Positions 45,233-54,111 of a DNA stretch of 64,000 nt are shown piece by piece (position 1 is the stretch's first letter; each line of letters opens with the position of its first letter). The translations under genes were made by a program, and so were the position numbers. Under the pieces are notes generated by a model, which saw only the letters and a list, made by a program, of their open reading frames with translations, searched no databases and was not told the origin of the DNA. Source of the stretch: Muribaculum intestinale (GTDB lineage Bacteria; Bacteroidota; Bacteroidia; Bacteroidales; Muribaculaceae); the NCBI RefSeq assembly GCF_002201515.1, contig NZ_CP021421.1, positions 2,914,001 to 2,978,000 of the forward strand, given 5' to 3'.

Positions 45233-45272
45233 TAAGACACCATGAGACGCAGTGAGACGCGATAAGACACTT
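45233..45272 (+). repeat. Four 10-bp iterons before the four-HTH gene
   Basis: TAAGACACCA / TGAGACGCAG / TGAGACGCGA / TAAGACACTT, consensus TRAGACRCnn, exactly four in tandem with no spacer: one helical turn each. Confidence 0.85.
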
Positions 45273-45274
45273 TC

Positions 45275-45298
45275 GGCGAAATAACTGGCGAAATAACC
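45275..45298 (+). repeat. Two 12-bp direct repeats
   Basis: GGCGAAATAACT then GGCGAAATAACC, directly after the decamers and 16 bases before the start codon. A comparable 12-bp pair of different sequence lies at 53461-53484. Confidence 0.8.
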
Positions 45299-45314
45299 AC
45301 CAATAAAAGCGAAT

Positions 45315-46214
45315 ATGAGCAGTAATATTGAAATCATCAAAAAATGTAAGTGGTGTGGCAAAGAATTTGTCGCACGAAAGACTACCACGGAATACTGTAG
45401 CCACAGATGTTCCGGGCTCGCCTATAAGGAGAGAAAACGGCAAGCGAAACTCAGCGAGTTCAAGGCGGAATACTCAACCCAGATTGAAGGTAAGATAGAA
45501 ATTGAGAAACTTGAGTTCCTTTCCCCCACTCAGGTATGCCGATTGCTTGGAGTCAGCCGGGCTACTGCATACCGATACTTTGCCGACAACGCTATCGCAA
45601 CCGTGCAGTTCAAAGGAAAAACGCTGGTACGACGGCAGGACATTGACCAACTGTTCGAGAAAGGTCATAAGTATCTCAAACGAGAAAAGCCGGTACGGGA
45701 GCCCATCACTGAGTTCTACACATCGAAGGAGGTGCAGGAAAAATTCGGAGTGTCAAACTCCGGGATGTATAAGATTGCGGAATGTGAGGGCTGGCCGAAG
45801 ACTCAGAGCCGAGGAAAGACTCTTTGGAGCCGAAGCCATGTTGACCGCTACTTTGCCAATCAGCAGCCGAAGGAGGAAATCAACGAGTGGTACACCGCGG
45901 CTGATATTCAAGCCGCCTATGGAATGACGCTATCGGCAATCTATACTCTCGTATCAAAGGAGGGAATCCCGAAAAAAAAGCATGGCAACTATGTGATGTA
46001 TTCAAAGTATCACTTCGATTTGGCGAAGGGTACGACCGCGCCAAAGGAGCCGGAATATTACACCTATCCAGAGGCAATGGAGAAGTATGGGCTGACACGC
46101 GACCAACTCCACCACTATCTGAAATACCACAACATCACTCGTGTGAAGAAAGGAAAATACACTCTCATACTCTGCTCGGAACTTGATTCTCTCCTCGGTT
46201 CTCCGGAGATTTAA
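45315..46214 (+). CDS. Zinc-finger protein with four tandem HTH_17-type domains
   Basis: 299 residues. A zinc-finger-like start has C11, C14, C28 and C32 (CKWCGKEFV ... YCSHRC). Four MerR/excisionase-like HTH units follow at about 68-117, 134-183, 192-240 and 248-296, each opening like FLSPTQVCRLLGVSRATAYRYF, FYTSKEVQEKFGVSNSGMYKI, WYTAADIQAAYGMTLSAIYTL and YYTYPEAMEKYGLTRDQLHHY. It precedes a tyrosine recombinase gene, so it probably acts as an excisionase or regulator of the module. The four decamers upstream are its likely sites. A damaged paralogue lies at 53140-53451. Confidence 0.85.
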   Translation: MSSNIEIIKKCKWCGKEFVARKTTTEYCSHRCSGLAYKERKRQAKLSEFKAEYSTQIEGKIEIEKLEFLSPTQVCRLLGVSRATAYRYFADNAIATVQFKGKTLVRRQDIDQLFEKGHKYLKREKPVREPITEFYTSKEVQEKFGVSNSGMYKIAECEGWPKTQSRGKTLWSRSHVDRYFANQQPKEEINEWYTAADIQAAYGMTLSAIYTLVSKEGIPKKKHGNYVMYSKYHFDLAKGTTAPKEPEYYTYPEAMEKYGLTRDQLHHYLKYHNITRVKKGKYTLILCSELDSLLGSPEI

Positions 46215-46259
46215 TCTCCAGAGAGACTTTGGAGAAGCCTTGGGACTGCTGGAGAACTC

Positions 46260-46291
46260 ATTGTTCTCTCATGCTTCTCCCGCTACTTTTG
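46260..46291 (+). promoter_or_regulatory. Promoter of the recombinase gene
   Basis: ATTG at 46260-46263, 20 bases, TACTTTTG at 46284-46291, 35 bases before ATG 46327. GGAGA-rich hairpin-like sequence (46198-46250) separates it from the upstream gene. Confidence 0.5.
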
Positions 46292-46326
46292 TATCTGATT
46301 TTCAAACCCTCAAACCCCATAAAGCA

Positions 46327-46870
46327 ATGATAAACACCTGCACCAAAGTGTTCCTCCGTCGTCGCCCGTATGCCGGAGGTAAGGTATCGCTCTATCTCGA
46401 TTATTATCCCGCGATACGCAATCCCCACACAAACAAAATGACCCGCCGCGAAACTCTCGGCATAGTCATCTTTGCCGAACCAGCCAACGAGATACAACGC
46501 CGTTTCAATCAGGAAATGGAGGAGAAAGCCGAGGCCATCCGTTGCATCCGTTATCAGAGCCTCGTAAACGAACAGTTCGGATTCCTTGACAAGACTAAAC
46601 AGAAGATGGACTTTCTTGCCTACTTCGAGAAGAAGGCGAAAAGCAAATATGACAAATGGATGAGCGTCTATCTCCATTTCAAAAAATTCTGCGGTGGCCG
46701 ATGCACATTCGGCGATATTACTACGGAACTGTGCGAAGAATTCCGGGAGTATCTTCTTTATGCACATAGTCTGCGCCACCCTGGCAAAAAGATACCGTTA
46801 TCCAACAACTCTGCTTCAGGCTATTGGTCAACATTCCGCTGTCTGCTGAAAATGGCATATAAGGAAAAAT
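46327..46870 (+). pseudogene. Tyrosine recombinase, 5' part, interrupted by ISAs1
   Basis: From ATG 46327 (MINTCTKVFLRRRPYAGGKVSLYLDYYP) through the arm- and core-binding domains. Joined to 48109-48677 across the IS it encodes 370 residues with no other lesion. In its present state, reading into the IS gives an early stop and no catalytic domain. Confidence 0.88.
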
Positions 46871-48099
46871 CAGGGCTGGCGCATGAGATTTAACTCAAAT
46901 TCAGTCAAAAATTCACCTGATTATGTGAAATAAACTTTCAGATATTGCATATATTGCTGAAAATGGATATATTAGAGGTATGCAAATAGAAATTTTCAGC
47001 AAAGTAAAAGACCCGCGCGACTTGGGCAAGGTTAAACATGAGCTCGAGGATGTGCTCCGAATGGCACTCATCGGCGTGTTGTGTGATTGTGAGGACTGTG
47101 ACGACATATCGGATATGGTTACAGACCGAGAGGAAGAATTCAAGGCCGCCGGATTGCTGAAGCTTAGCAACGGCGTCCCGTGTGGTGACACGATACTTCG
47201 TGTTGTAGAGTCTGTCAATCCCGCTCAGCTCCGGGCAAGTCTTGATTGCTGCCGAGGCCACATAATCGAATCCCTGTGCGGCAATCAGGTCATCATTGAC
47301 GGTAAGAAACTGCGGGGTGAAAATCCCAGGAGTCCCGGATGCCACGGACTGTATATCCTCAATGCGTGGGTATCTGAAACAGAAATCTGCGTTGCCGAAA
47401 AGCCGGTGGATGGCAAGACCAACGAACTTACGGTTCTGCCGTCCGTATTGTCCTCTTTATGGCTTACAGGGGCATTGGTTTCAGTCGACGCAATGGGGAC
47501 CCACCGTAATATCGCAGAACAGATCATGCTCCAGGGCGGCGACTATCTGATGGCGCTTAAAGACAATCAGCCGATACTCAAGAGCTTGACGGAAAGTATC
47601 TTTAGTAGGACTACTCCATTATCGGTATACACAACCGAGGAAAAGGGGCACGGAAGAGTTGAGAAGAGAACCTGTTCAATTATGGATACGACACTTTTGG
47701 AACAGGAGGGAATGTACGAGAAGTGGCCCGGTCTTAAACGTATCATAAAGATGGAGCGTGAGCGTACTGAGAACGGTGCCCGCTCGCGTGAAACAATCTA
47801 CTATCTCAGCAGCGTGGAGAAAGATGAGGCTTCTTACTATGCGATGCGTATTCGTGCGCACTGGGGTATCGAGAACAAACTGCACTGGCATCTCGACGTG
47901 ACGTTTCGGGAAGATATGTGCCGCGTACGCGCCAAGAATGGCGCTGTCAATTTTTCAGCGATGCGCAAGTATGCATTGGAAATGCTTAAAAAGCAGAACG
48001 ATAAACTCAGCCTTAAACGAAGACGCAAAAAATGTATGTGGAGCACTGAATATCTGTACAAAGTCTTTAAGGATAGTTAAATCTCATGCGCCAGCCCTG
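46871..48099 (+). mobile_element. ISAs1-family insertion sequence
   Basis: Inverted ends CAGGGCTGGCGCATGAGATT (46871) and its complement ending at 48099. 9-bp target duplication AGGAAAAAT (46862-46870 and 48100-48108). 1,229 bp. Confidence 0.95.
46980..48080 (+). CDS. ISAs1-family transposase
   Basis: 366 residues of the H-repeat-associated/ISAs1 type: VKDPRDLGKVKHELEDVLRMALIGVLCDCED, NQVIIDGKKLRG, VSVDAMGTHRNIAEQI and RAHWGIENKLHWHLDVTFREDMCRVR. Intact and in the same orientation as the recombinase it interrupts. Confidence 0.93.
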   Translation: MQIEIFSKVKDPRDLGKVKHELEDVLRMALIGVLCDCEDCDDISDMVTDREEEFKAAGLLKLSNGVPCGDTILRVVESVNPAQLRASLDCCRGHIIESLCGNQVIIDGKKLRGENPRSPGCHGLYILNAWVSETEICVAEKPVDGKTNELTVLPSVLSSLWLTGALVSVDAMGTHRNIAEQIMLQGGDYLMALKDNQPILKSLTESIFSRTTPLSVYTTEEKGHGRVEKRTCSIMDTTLLEQEGMYEKWPGLKRIIKMERERTENGARSRETIYYLSSVEKDEASYYAMRIRAHWGIENKLHWHLDVTFREDMCRVRAKNGAVNFSAMRKYALEMLKKQNDKLSLKRRRKKCMWSTEYLYKVFKDS

Positions 48100-48108
48100 A
48101 GGAAAAAT

Positions 48109-48677
48109 ATATCACCGAGAACGTCAACGACTTTCTTGAAGGCATCAAATGGCAGGAGGTAAAGAAGGAGTATCTGACGCTCGACGAGATGAAAATCCTT
48201 GATGCTACCGAGTGTGAGGTGCCTATCCTCAAACAAGCATCTATGTTCGGTCTGTTTACCGGATTACGTCTTAGCGACCTGTTGAAGCTCCGATGGGATA
48301 ATATTGAGCGAAGCCCGGACGGTGGCCACTGCATACGCCTATGCACTGAAAAGACAGAGACAGAAGCGACATTACCAGTAAGTGAAGAGGCTCTGAAATA
48401 TTGCGGTGAGCGTGGTGAAGGACTTATCTTCAAAGGTTTCAAGCGTTCAATGGCGCAACAGCCTTTCAAGAAATGGGTCAAAGCAACCGGAATCGAGAAA
48501 AAACTGTCGTTCCATTGTCTGCGCCACTCGTTTGCCACAATCCTTATCTCATTGGGCATCGACGTATACGTGGTATCAAAGATGTTAACCCATCGTAGCG
48601 TAAGAACTACTCAAATTTACGCCGATGTCGTAAGCGAGAAAAAACGCGAGGCATCCAACGCCATCACTCTGAAATAA
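48109..48677 (+). pseudogene. Tyrosine recombinase, catalytic part after ISAs1
   Basis: Continues as KYITENVNDFLEGIKW and carries the catalytic set: R in GLFTGLRLSDLLKLRW, HCLRHSFAT, H in LTHRSVRTTQIY and the Tyr nucleophile. It lacks its own start. Confidence 0.88.
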
Positions 48678-48684
48678 TAATAAG

Positions 48685-48735
48685 ATAGACCGGGATGATT
48701 GCCTTGTCAGCATTGTCTCGGTCTATTATTTTCTA
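48685..48735 (+). terminator. Terminator after the recombinase
   Basis: ATAGACCG (48685-48692) pairs with CGGTCTAT (48719-48726) around a long loop; T-rich sequence (TATTTTCT) follows. Confidence 0.5.
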
Positions 48736-49020
48736 TCTTTTAGCTCCTTTGCCAAATAATTCTGAATGAGAGCCAAGTCGCACCAAATCAATATCATTGG
48801 TAGTCTGATCAATCCAAATTAGCAGAAAATCTCCTTGAATGTGGCATTCCATGCAGCCCGCATAATCACTTGTCAGCATATGCGGTTTGTAAATCGCTGG
48901 AATTGGCAATTCATTTTCCAACAGTCGTAAAACTTCAAGTAATGCCTCTGCTTTCTTTGGGTTATTTCTAATCCTCTTTAAGTCCTTTTTATATTGAGTC
49001 GAAGGGTGTAGTTTCTTCAT
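48733..49020 (-). CDS. YafQ-family mRNA interferase toxin
   Basis: 95 residues, RelE/YafQ fold. The YafQ active-site set is present: H47, H60, D64 and H85 (KPHMLTSDYAG ... ECHIQGD ... LGSHSELFG). It cuts mRNA on the ribosome in known systems. Its start overlaps the antitoxin stop by 4 bases. Confidence 0.92.
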   Translation of the reverse strand: MKKLHPSTQYKKDLKRIRNNPKKAEALLEVLRLLENELPIPAIYKPHMLTSDYAGCMECHIQGDFLLIWIDQTTNDIDLVRLGSHSELFGKGAKR

Positions 49021-49274
49021 AATCCCATAGACTTAAACATAGCTTCTACTGAGGATGTATCAACCGGCGGCACGTCACGGAGTTTTCCGCTACGAGCCTC
49101 TTCAATGGCTGCTTTAGTAACTTCGTTGGGTTCATTATACGCTACATCAAGCAACACACACTCAACAAAATTATTAAGACTGCGATGCTCTCTTTTTGCC
49201 ATCTCTTTGAGACGTTCTATCAGGTCAACGCTCAGACGGAACATTGTTGCCTTTTTCTGAATTGCTGCTTCCAT
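49017..49274 (-). CDS. Antitoxin of the YafQ pair, ribbon-helix-helix type
   Basis: 85 residues from ATG 49274 (MEAAIQKKATMFRLSVDLIERLKEMAKREHRSLNNFVECVLLDVAY). The N-terminal part is a ribbon-helix-helix DNA-binding fold; the acidic C-terminus likely wraps the toxin. The longer upstream frame crosses the promoter and is not used. Confidence 0.85.
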   Translation of the reverse strand: MEAAIQKKATMFRLSVDLIERLKEMAKREHRSLNNFVECVLLDVAYNEPNEVTKAAIEEARSGKLRDVPPVDTSSVEAMFKSMGL

Positions 49275-49293
49275 AGTGCTATCATTTTGTTTG

Positions 49294-49321
49294 CAAAGAT
49301 AAAACAAATATATAACACAAA
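49294..49321 (-). promoter_or_regulatory. Promoter of the YafQ toxin-antitoxin pair
   Basis: Minus strand TTTG (about 49318-49321), then TATCTTTG (49294-49301), some 20 bases before the antitoxin start. Confidence 0.6.
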
Positions 49322-49462
49322 CAAATCCATCACGAAGAAAGTTGCTCACCCGATTGAAATTCATCTTGTGAAAGTTGATGAACAATCAAAAGTGTTACTG
49401 TGTTTTAACCTTGTTTGCATAACTCATCATTTTTTTAAGACTATACGAAAACAATTACGCGA

Positions 49463-50362
49463 ATGAAAGACCTATTCAAAGGCCATCATCCATGGTTGCT
49501 TGTGCTGGTGATTGCTGTCGATATTTTCTCAGCACTGACCATCCGCCACTCTATTTTATCAAAAGGAGAATCAGAATTCAATGCTAACGTTTTCTTTTTT
49601 ATTGTCATTGTCGCCGGACTTGCACTATATGCTTTGCTCGTCGAATTTCTTTCAGGCAAAGATATGCCGCTAATCGGCGAAACAGAAGAAAAGGAAGCTA
49701 AGATTGTACAGCAGATTCCTGTATCGCAACCGGTTATTGACATCAATTCATCCACTCCACAGGCCAAAGAAAAGCCCTTATCTCGTGGTGATTTTGAGGA
49801 TATGATGCTTAATGTTGTAACTAAATTGCGGCAAGAAACGGCAATCCCACCGGAAGCATCATTAAAGAAACATGATGAGACCGGAGTCGTATCCTTCAAC
49901 ATAAATGACATGAAGGAATCAGCCGCATCTCTGGTACAGTCGCAGGAAGACGCCAAATATCGGTTTGCCTGCGAATACACCGCCGAGAAACTAGGTCCAT
50001 ATGTCAAACCTTGTGATTTGGAAAAGCTGTTTTTCCGTTTGGGATTGTTTCAAAGAGCATCGTCTCCAAACTGGGATTCACGTACTCCGGAGGAAATCGA
50101 GGCTAATATACCGGCTGCAAGAATCGAGGTCGCATCACCGATAGAGAAGTGGTCATTATTGCATTTTGGCTGGAACATGGGAAGACTATTTGGCAAACCT
50201 AATAATTTTATTAACCATTTTCTAAAGACCACGTTCCATTACCACCTTGATGGTCTTTCAGATAATCAACTACCAAAGAAGCTCAAGCAAAATCCTCTTC
50301 AAGGCGTAATCAAAATTGAGGAACGTTTTGACAAAGGTCTAACAATAGCGGATTATAATATC
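49463..50362 (+). pseudogene. Two-helix membrane protein, 3' end cut by IS21
   Basis: About 300 codons. Two N-terminal membrane helices (WLLVLVIAVDIFSAL and FFFIVIVAGLALYALLVEFL), a polar linker and a cytosolic helical domain (KYRFACEYTAEKLGPYVKPCDLEKLFFRLGLF). No family recognised. It runs into IS21 DNA after TIADYNI and stops two codons later, so its native end is missing. Confidence 0.65.
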
Positions 50363-50528
50363 TGCATCTAACATTTGAAAAGGGACCCAGGTAGAGCAAT
50401 TGAAAAGGGACCCACCCCATGGGTAAGTTCAACCGGATATCGTTGATTAGAAAGAACGACATCAACGATTCCACAAAATGCTACACATGGAGGAAAAAAC
50501 ATCCATTATTCTGTCTCATCGCCGCGAG
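50363..50528 (+). mobile_element. IS21 left-end fragment (E)
   Basis: The first 166 bases of the IS21 element, including the first codons of istA, directly followed by the complete copy D. No target duplication is visible around it. Confidence 0.93.
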
Positions 50529-50643
50529 TGCATCTAACATTTGAAAAGGGACCCAGGTAGAGCAATTGAAAAGGGACCCACCCCATGGGTAAGTTCAACC
50601 GGATATCGTTGATTAGAAAGAACGACATCAACGATTCCACAAA

Positions 50644-52245
50644 ATGCTACACATGGAGGAAAAAACATCCATTATTCTGTCTCATCGCCGCGAGGGGATG
50701 AGCATCCGCGAGATAGCGCGCCGCAACGGCATGAGCCGCAAGACCGTGCGCAAGTATCTGCGCGAGTTCGAGAGAGAGGCCGGCCCGTCACCGACAGAGC
50801 GGGAGGTTGACGATTATCTGCTGACCAGGCCGAAGTATGACAGCAGCGGACGCGTCAGGCGTGTTGTGACCGATGATGTCCGCCGTCGCATCGATGGTTT
50901 TATCGCCCGCAACCGGGAGAACGTCGCTGCCGGATTGCACAAGCAGCAGATGCGCAAGCTCGATATGTGGCGACGTCTTCAGGACGATGGCGTGCGTATC
51001 GCCTATTCCACAGTATGTCAGTATGTCCGTGCGCTGGAGGCAGCGCCGAAGTCGCAAGAAAAGCCTGCAAAGGCATATATCCGTCAGGACTATGAGCCTG
51101 GATTCCGTTGCGAGTTCGACTGGGGCGTGCTTACCCTGTGGATCGGTGGAGTCAGGACTCGCCTTCACATGGCGGTATTCACCCTCGACCACAGCAATAT
51201 GCGCAAGGCATATCTGTTTTCGCGCGAAGATACCCTGGCTCTTATGGAAGCCCACCGCAACTGCTTCCGGGAGTTGGGGGGCACCCCGCGCGTGATGGCC
51301 TATGACAACATGCGTACCGCCGTAAAGAAGTTCCTCGGGCGCGACCGCGAGCACACGGATGCGCTGCTGCGCATGGAGGTACACTACTGTTTCACACCCC
51401 ATTTCTGCAACCCTCGCTCGGGATGGGAAAAAGGCAAGGTGGAACGTTCGGTGGAATATATCCGGCGTCGTGCATTCTCGTTCGAGGTCCGGTTTGACTC
51501 CCTGGATGCCGCGCAGACGCATCTGGCGGCAGTCTGCGACAGGCTCAACACAGAGGCGTCCAACATGTCGGCGGAAGAAAAACGCCTGCGCATACAGGCC
51601 GATCTGGCGGCGCTACGTCCGTTGGACCACGGTGACATCGGCTGCTTCGAGCAGCGGCTGTACCGCGTCGGAAAGTATTCAACGATAACCGTTGACGGAG
51701 TGCACTACTCTGTGCCCGACCGTCTGGTGGGCTCGCAGGTGGCGGTAAAGCTGTATTCCGAGCGCATCGTGGTGCTTTACGGACGCGACAAGGTGGCCAA
51801 TCATGCCCGAAGCCGACGCTCCGGCGACTGGGTCATCGACCTGATGCATTATCTGGGTACATTCCTGCGCAAACCGGCCGCTCTGGGGCGGTCTGTGGCT
51901 CTGCAACAGGTACATCCGTCGGTGGCGGCGCTTTACCGCGAACACTTCCGCGAGTCTCCGCGAAGCTTCATAGAACTGCTTGTGTTCACCCGCGACAACA
52001 ATCTGGCATACACTGACATCGTCCGTGCCGCCACAAGTCTTTCGTCCCGCGGGCTCCAGCGCCTCTCATCTGAACAGATACAGGCTCAGATGATCTCGGC
52101 GGAAGGACATATGCAGTCAACCGCCGATATCGCGGCAACGAACGTTCCCGACCCGCAACAGGCTGAAATAGAAAGTTCGGCAAGCCATACCCTTGACATG
52201 CTTTCATCATTTATGGAATATACCCGCGCATCGCAGGCAGACTGA
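50644..52245 (+). CDS. istA: IS21 transposase IstA, copy D
   Basis: 533 residues, identical in sequence to the protein of copy A, with HTH and DDE integrase core complete. Confidence 0.95.
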   Translation: MLHMEEKTSIILSHRREGMSIREIARRNGMSRKTVRKYLREFEREAGPSPTEREVDDYLLTRPKYDSSGRVRRVVTDDVRRRIDGFIARNRENVAAGLHKQQMRKLDMWRRLQDDGVRIAYSTVCQYVRALEAAPKSQEKPAKAYIRQDYEPGFRCEFDWGVLTLWIGGVRTRLHMAVFTLDHSNMRKAYLFSREDTLALMEAHRNCFRELGGTPRVMAYDNMRTAVKKFLGRDREHTDALLRMEVHYCFTPHFCNPRSGWEKGKVERSVEYIRRRAFSFEVRFDSLDAAQTHLAAVCDRLNTEASNMSAEEKRLRIQADLAALRPLDHGDIGCFEQRLYRVGKYSTITVDGVHYSVPDRLVGSQVAVKLYSERIVVLYGRDKVANHARSRRSGDWVIDLMHYLGTFLRKPAALGRSVALQQVHPSVAALYREHFRESPRSFIELLVFTRDNNLAYTDIVRAATSLSSRGLQRLSSEQIQAQMISAEGHMQSTADIAATNVPDPQQAEIESSASHTLDMLSSFMEYTRASQAD

Positions 52246-52276
52246 ATACCCCCCCAAAAAACAACCAATACACTGA

Positions 52277-53065
52277 ATGACAATGACAGACATACATGAA
52301 ACAGACCGTGACGGACTTCGGGAGCTCATTCGCTCATGCGCTTTCGACCTTAAACTCCCGCTTGTGCGGCGCGACATCGACCTGCTTATACAGCAGAGCG
52401 CCGACGAACAATGGAACCTATGGCGGTTTACAGCCGAACTGCTCCGGCGCGAAAAAGAGAACCGCTCTGAAAACCAGCGCCGTCACCGCATCAAAAACGC
52501 AGGGTTCCCGCAACTTCGCTATCTTAACGAAATCGACACCGACGCTCTGCCCGCCGATGCCCGGAAAGCGCTCCCGACACTCGAGACACTCGACTTCATC
52601 AAAAACGGACGCAACCTCATTCTATACGGCAATCCCGGAACAGGCAAGACTCATCTGGCGACAGCTCTCGGTATCGCCGCATGTAATGCCGGACACTCGG
52701 TGCTGTTCACATCCGTGCCAAGACTGCTCACGCAGATACGCGAGTGCCGCAACGCTTTGACACTCCGGTCGCTGGAAAACAAGTTCGAGAGATACGACAT
52801 GGTCATCTGTGATGAGTTCGGATACGTCTCCTGCGACAAGGCCGGCGCAGAGATGCTCTTTAACCATCTCTCCCTCCGCACCGACAAGAAGACGACCGTC
52901 GTCACAACCAATCTCGCCTTCAACCGCTGGAACGAGATTATTGACGACAAAGTACTGGTCACCGCAATGGTAGACCGCCTGACCCACAAGGCTATACTGC
53001 TTAACATGACAGGCAAATCATACCGCATGAAAGAAACTCAGGAAATGATGACTCAACAAATATAA
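52277..53065 (+). CDS. istB: IS21 helper ATPase IstB, copy D
   Basis: 262 residues, AAA+ ATPase with Walker A and B as in copy B, native end MTQQI. Confidence 0.95.
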   Translation: MTMTDIHETDRDGLRELIRSCAFDLKLPLVRRDIDLLIQQSADEQWNLWRFTAELLRREKENRSENQRRHRIKNAGFPQLRYLNEIDTDALPADARKALPTLETLDFIKNGRNLILYGNPGTGKTHLATALGIAACNAGHSVLFTSVPRLLTQIRECRNALTLRSLENKFERYDMVICDEFGYVSCDKAGAEMLFNHLSLRTDKKTTVVTTNLAFNRWNEIIDDKVLVTAMVDRLTHKAILLNMTGKSYRMKETQEMMTQQI

Positions 53066-53139
53066 TTATCTTTGCATCCCCATCCCGGGTGGTCCCCTTT
53101 TCAAATGCTATCCGGGTCCCTTTTCAAATGTTAGATACA

Positions 53140-53451
53140 GGAAGTGAGGCGGTATGCTTTCAACTTTCCATGATAAATGAGCTGATAGACCGCATTTCGT
53201 TTTACTCCCATAAGGTCAGCGGTCTATTGAACTGACAGATACGCCCTATGAATTACCGATTCTTCTCTTTGGCGGATGATTGTTTCGATCACCATCGCTT
53301 CAGTCTCTTGTTTTCGTTTGTGTCTCTGTCGGTCTTTGTAAGCGTGTTCCGCACATCGCTTGCAGCAGAAGCGGGTGGAGCATTTTTGAGCTTCAAACTC
53401 CTTTCCGCACCACTCACAGATTTTTTTGATTCTGATGGTTGAGGTTGCCAT
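53140..53451 (-). pseudogene. Zinc-finger/HTH regulator of a second recombinase module, dead
   Basis: Starts MATSTIRIKKICEWCGKEFEAQKCSTRFCCKRC, closely like the protein at 45315. After AYLSVQ an in-frame TAG interrupts; the frame then continues as TADLMGVKRNAVYQLIYHGKLKAYRLTS, the first HTH unit, until IS21 copy D cuts it. The stop is probably a CAG to TAG change. The other HTH units and any recombinase are missing. Confidence 0.85.
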
Positions 53452-53460
53452 TTTTGAACA

Positions 53461-53484
53461 TTTTTTGAGCCGCTCACGGAGCCG
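53461..53484 (-). repeat. Two 12-bp repeats before the dead HTH gene
   Basis: On the minus strand CGGCTCCGTGAG then CGGCTCAAAAAA: the same 12-bp period and position as the pair at 45275-45298, with a different sequence. Confidence 0.6.
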
Positions 53485-53522
53485 ATTATGTATCCCTACG
53501 TATTTCTACGTATCCCATTGTA
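53483..53522 (-). repeat. Four 10-bp iterons before the dead HTH gene
   Basis: Minus strand TACAATGGGA / TACGTAGAAA / TACGTAGGGA / TACATAATCG, consensus TACRTAnRRA. Same number, size and place as at 45233-45272. Confidence 0.75.
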
Positions 53523-53650
53523 TACATGTGTCCACAATAGGAAGGAGCGACTTGTTCCGACCGTGGACGAGCAACAAATGTGGTTCAAAAATGGAGTGAA
53601 AAACAGGTAGAAACGAGTTCTACCGATTAAACCGCCGACAGCCGGACACA

Positions 53651-53678
53651 AGAAAAGGCGCTCAAACTGAACGCCTTA
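53651..53678 (-). terminator. Terminator inside the second module leader
   Basis: Minus strand AAGGCG ... CGCCTT stem with a 10- to 11-base loop, followed by TTCT. Confidence 0.6.
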
Positions 53679-53721
53679 ATACTTATCTATACTTATAGTT
53701 GCCTGTCTTTAACTGCCGGTC

Positions 53722-53734
53722 ACTTTCCGATGCA
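53722..53734 (-). other. TGCATCGGAAAGT motif, inverted copy
   Basis: Identical over 13 bases to 45035-45047 and inverted relative to it, so the two modules face each other across 8.7 kb. Confidence 0.45.
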
Positions 53735-54075
53735 CACTATATAATCAGCTAATGAACAGCGAGTTAACCTCTTAAAAGGTACAGATGGTGGATGTGCTAA
53801 GTCGCTTACTTTCAATGATTTATTGTGTAATTGAATTTTGAAAGTGCAATTCGCTTGCAATCAGCGTTTTCGGGCAATTTGTCTGTACCGCTATGTTCTT
53901 GTTTCCGAGAGACAAATCCGTAAGGATTCGCGAGTGGGCTTGAAGCGTATGTCGGCGAAGCCGGTGCGCGGTGGCGAAGCCATCAAGAACCACCGCAAAG
54001 TTATACAAAATCACAGAAACTACAAAATAATCATGGTAAAAATTTGAATTATTCTCCGTAAATTTAAGGGGAATA
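53735..54075. other. Intergenic stretch
   Basis: About 340 bases with only short frames and some GCGGTGGCGAAGCC-like dyads. No gene supported. Confidence 0.5.
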
Positions 54076-54107
54076 TTTGGTGGTTTAGCTGCAAATGACT
54101 AACTTCG
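54076..54107 (+). promoter_or_regulatory. Promoter of the Fic gene at 54112
   Basis: TTTG at 54076-54079, 20 bases, TAACTTCG at 54100-54107. Transcription would start at or within a few bases of the ATG, suggesting a very short or absent leader. Confidence 0.5.
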
Positions 54108-54111
54108 CGGT

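Larger units (their letters stand above)
44602..45314. other. Gene-free leader of the recombinase module
   Basis: About 710 bases before the four-HTH gene. From left to right: about 430 bases with nothing recognisable, the TGCATCGGAAAGT motif, a terminator hairpin, four decamers and two 12-bp repeats. Confidence 0.6.
50529..53139 (+). mobile_element. IS21-family element, copy D
   Basis: 2,611 bp, TGCATC... to ...GATACA. The left neighbour is the IS21 fragment E; the right neighbour is a truncated HTH gene. No target duplication. Confidence 0.95.

Noticed and set aside
45233..45298. Possible CRISPR-like array
   Set aside because: Units are 10 and 12 bp with no spacers, and no cas gene is nearby; iterons fit better.
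12405..53139. A composite transposon bounded by IS21 copies
   Set aside because: Copies differ in orientation, most lack target duplications, and the DNA between them is a patchwork of unrelated islands.
53838..54047. 69-residue basic frame upstream of the Fic gene
   Set aside because: No ribosome-site, domain or neighbour support; composition looks like non-coding sequence.
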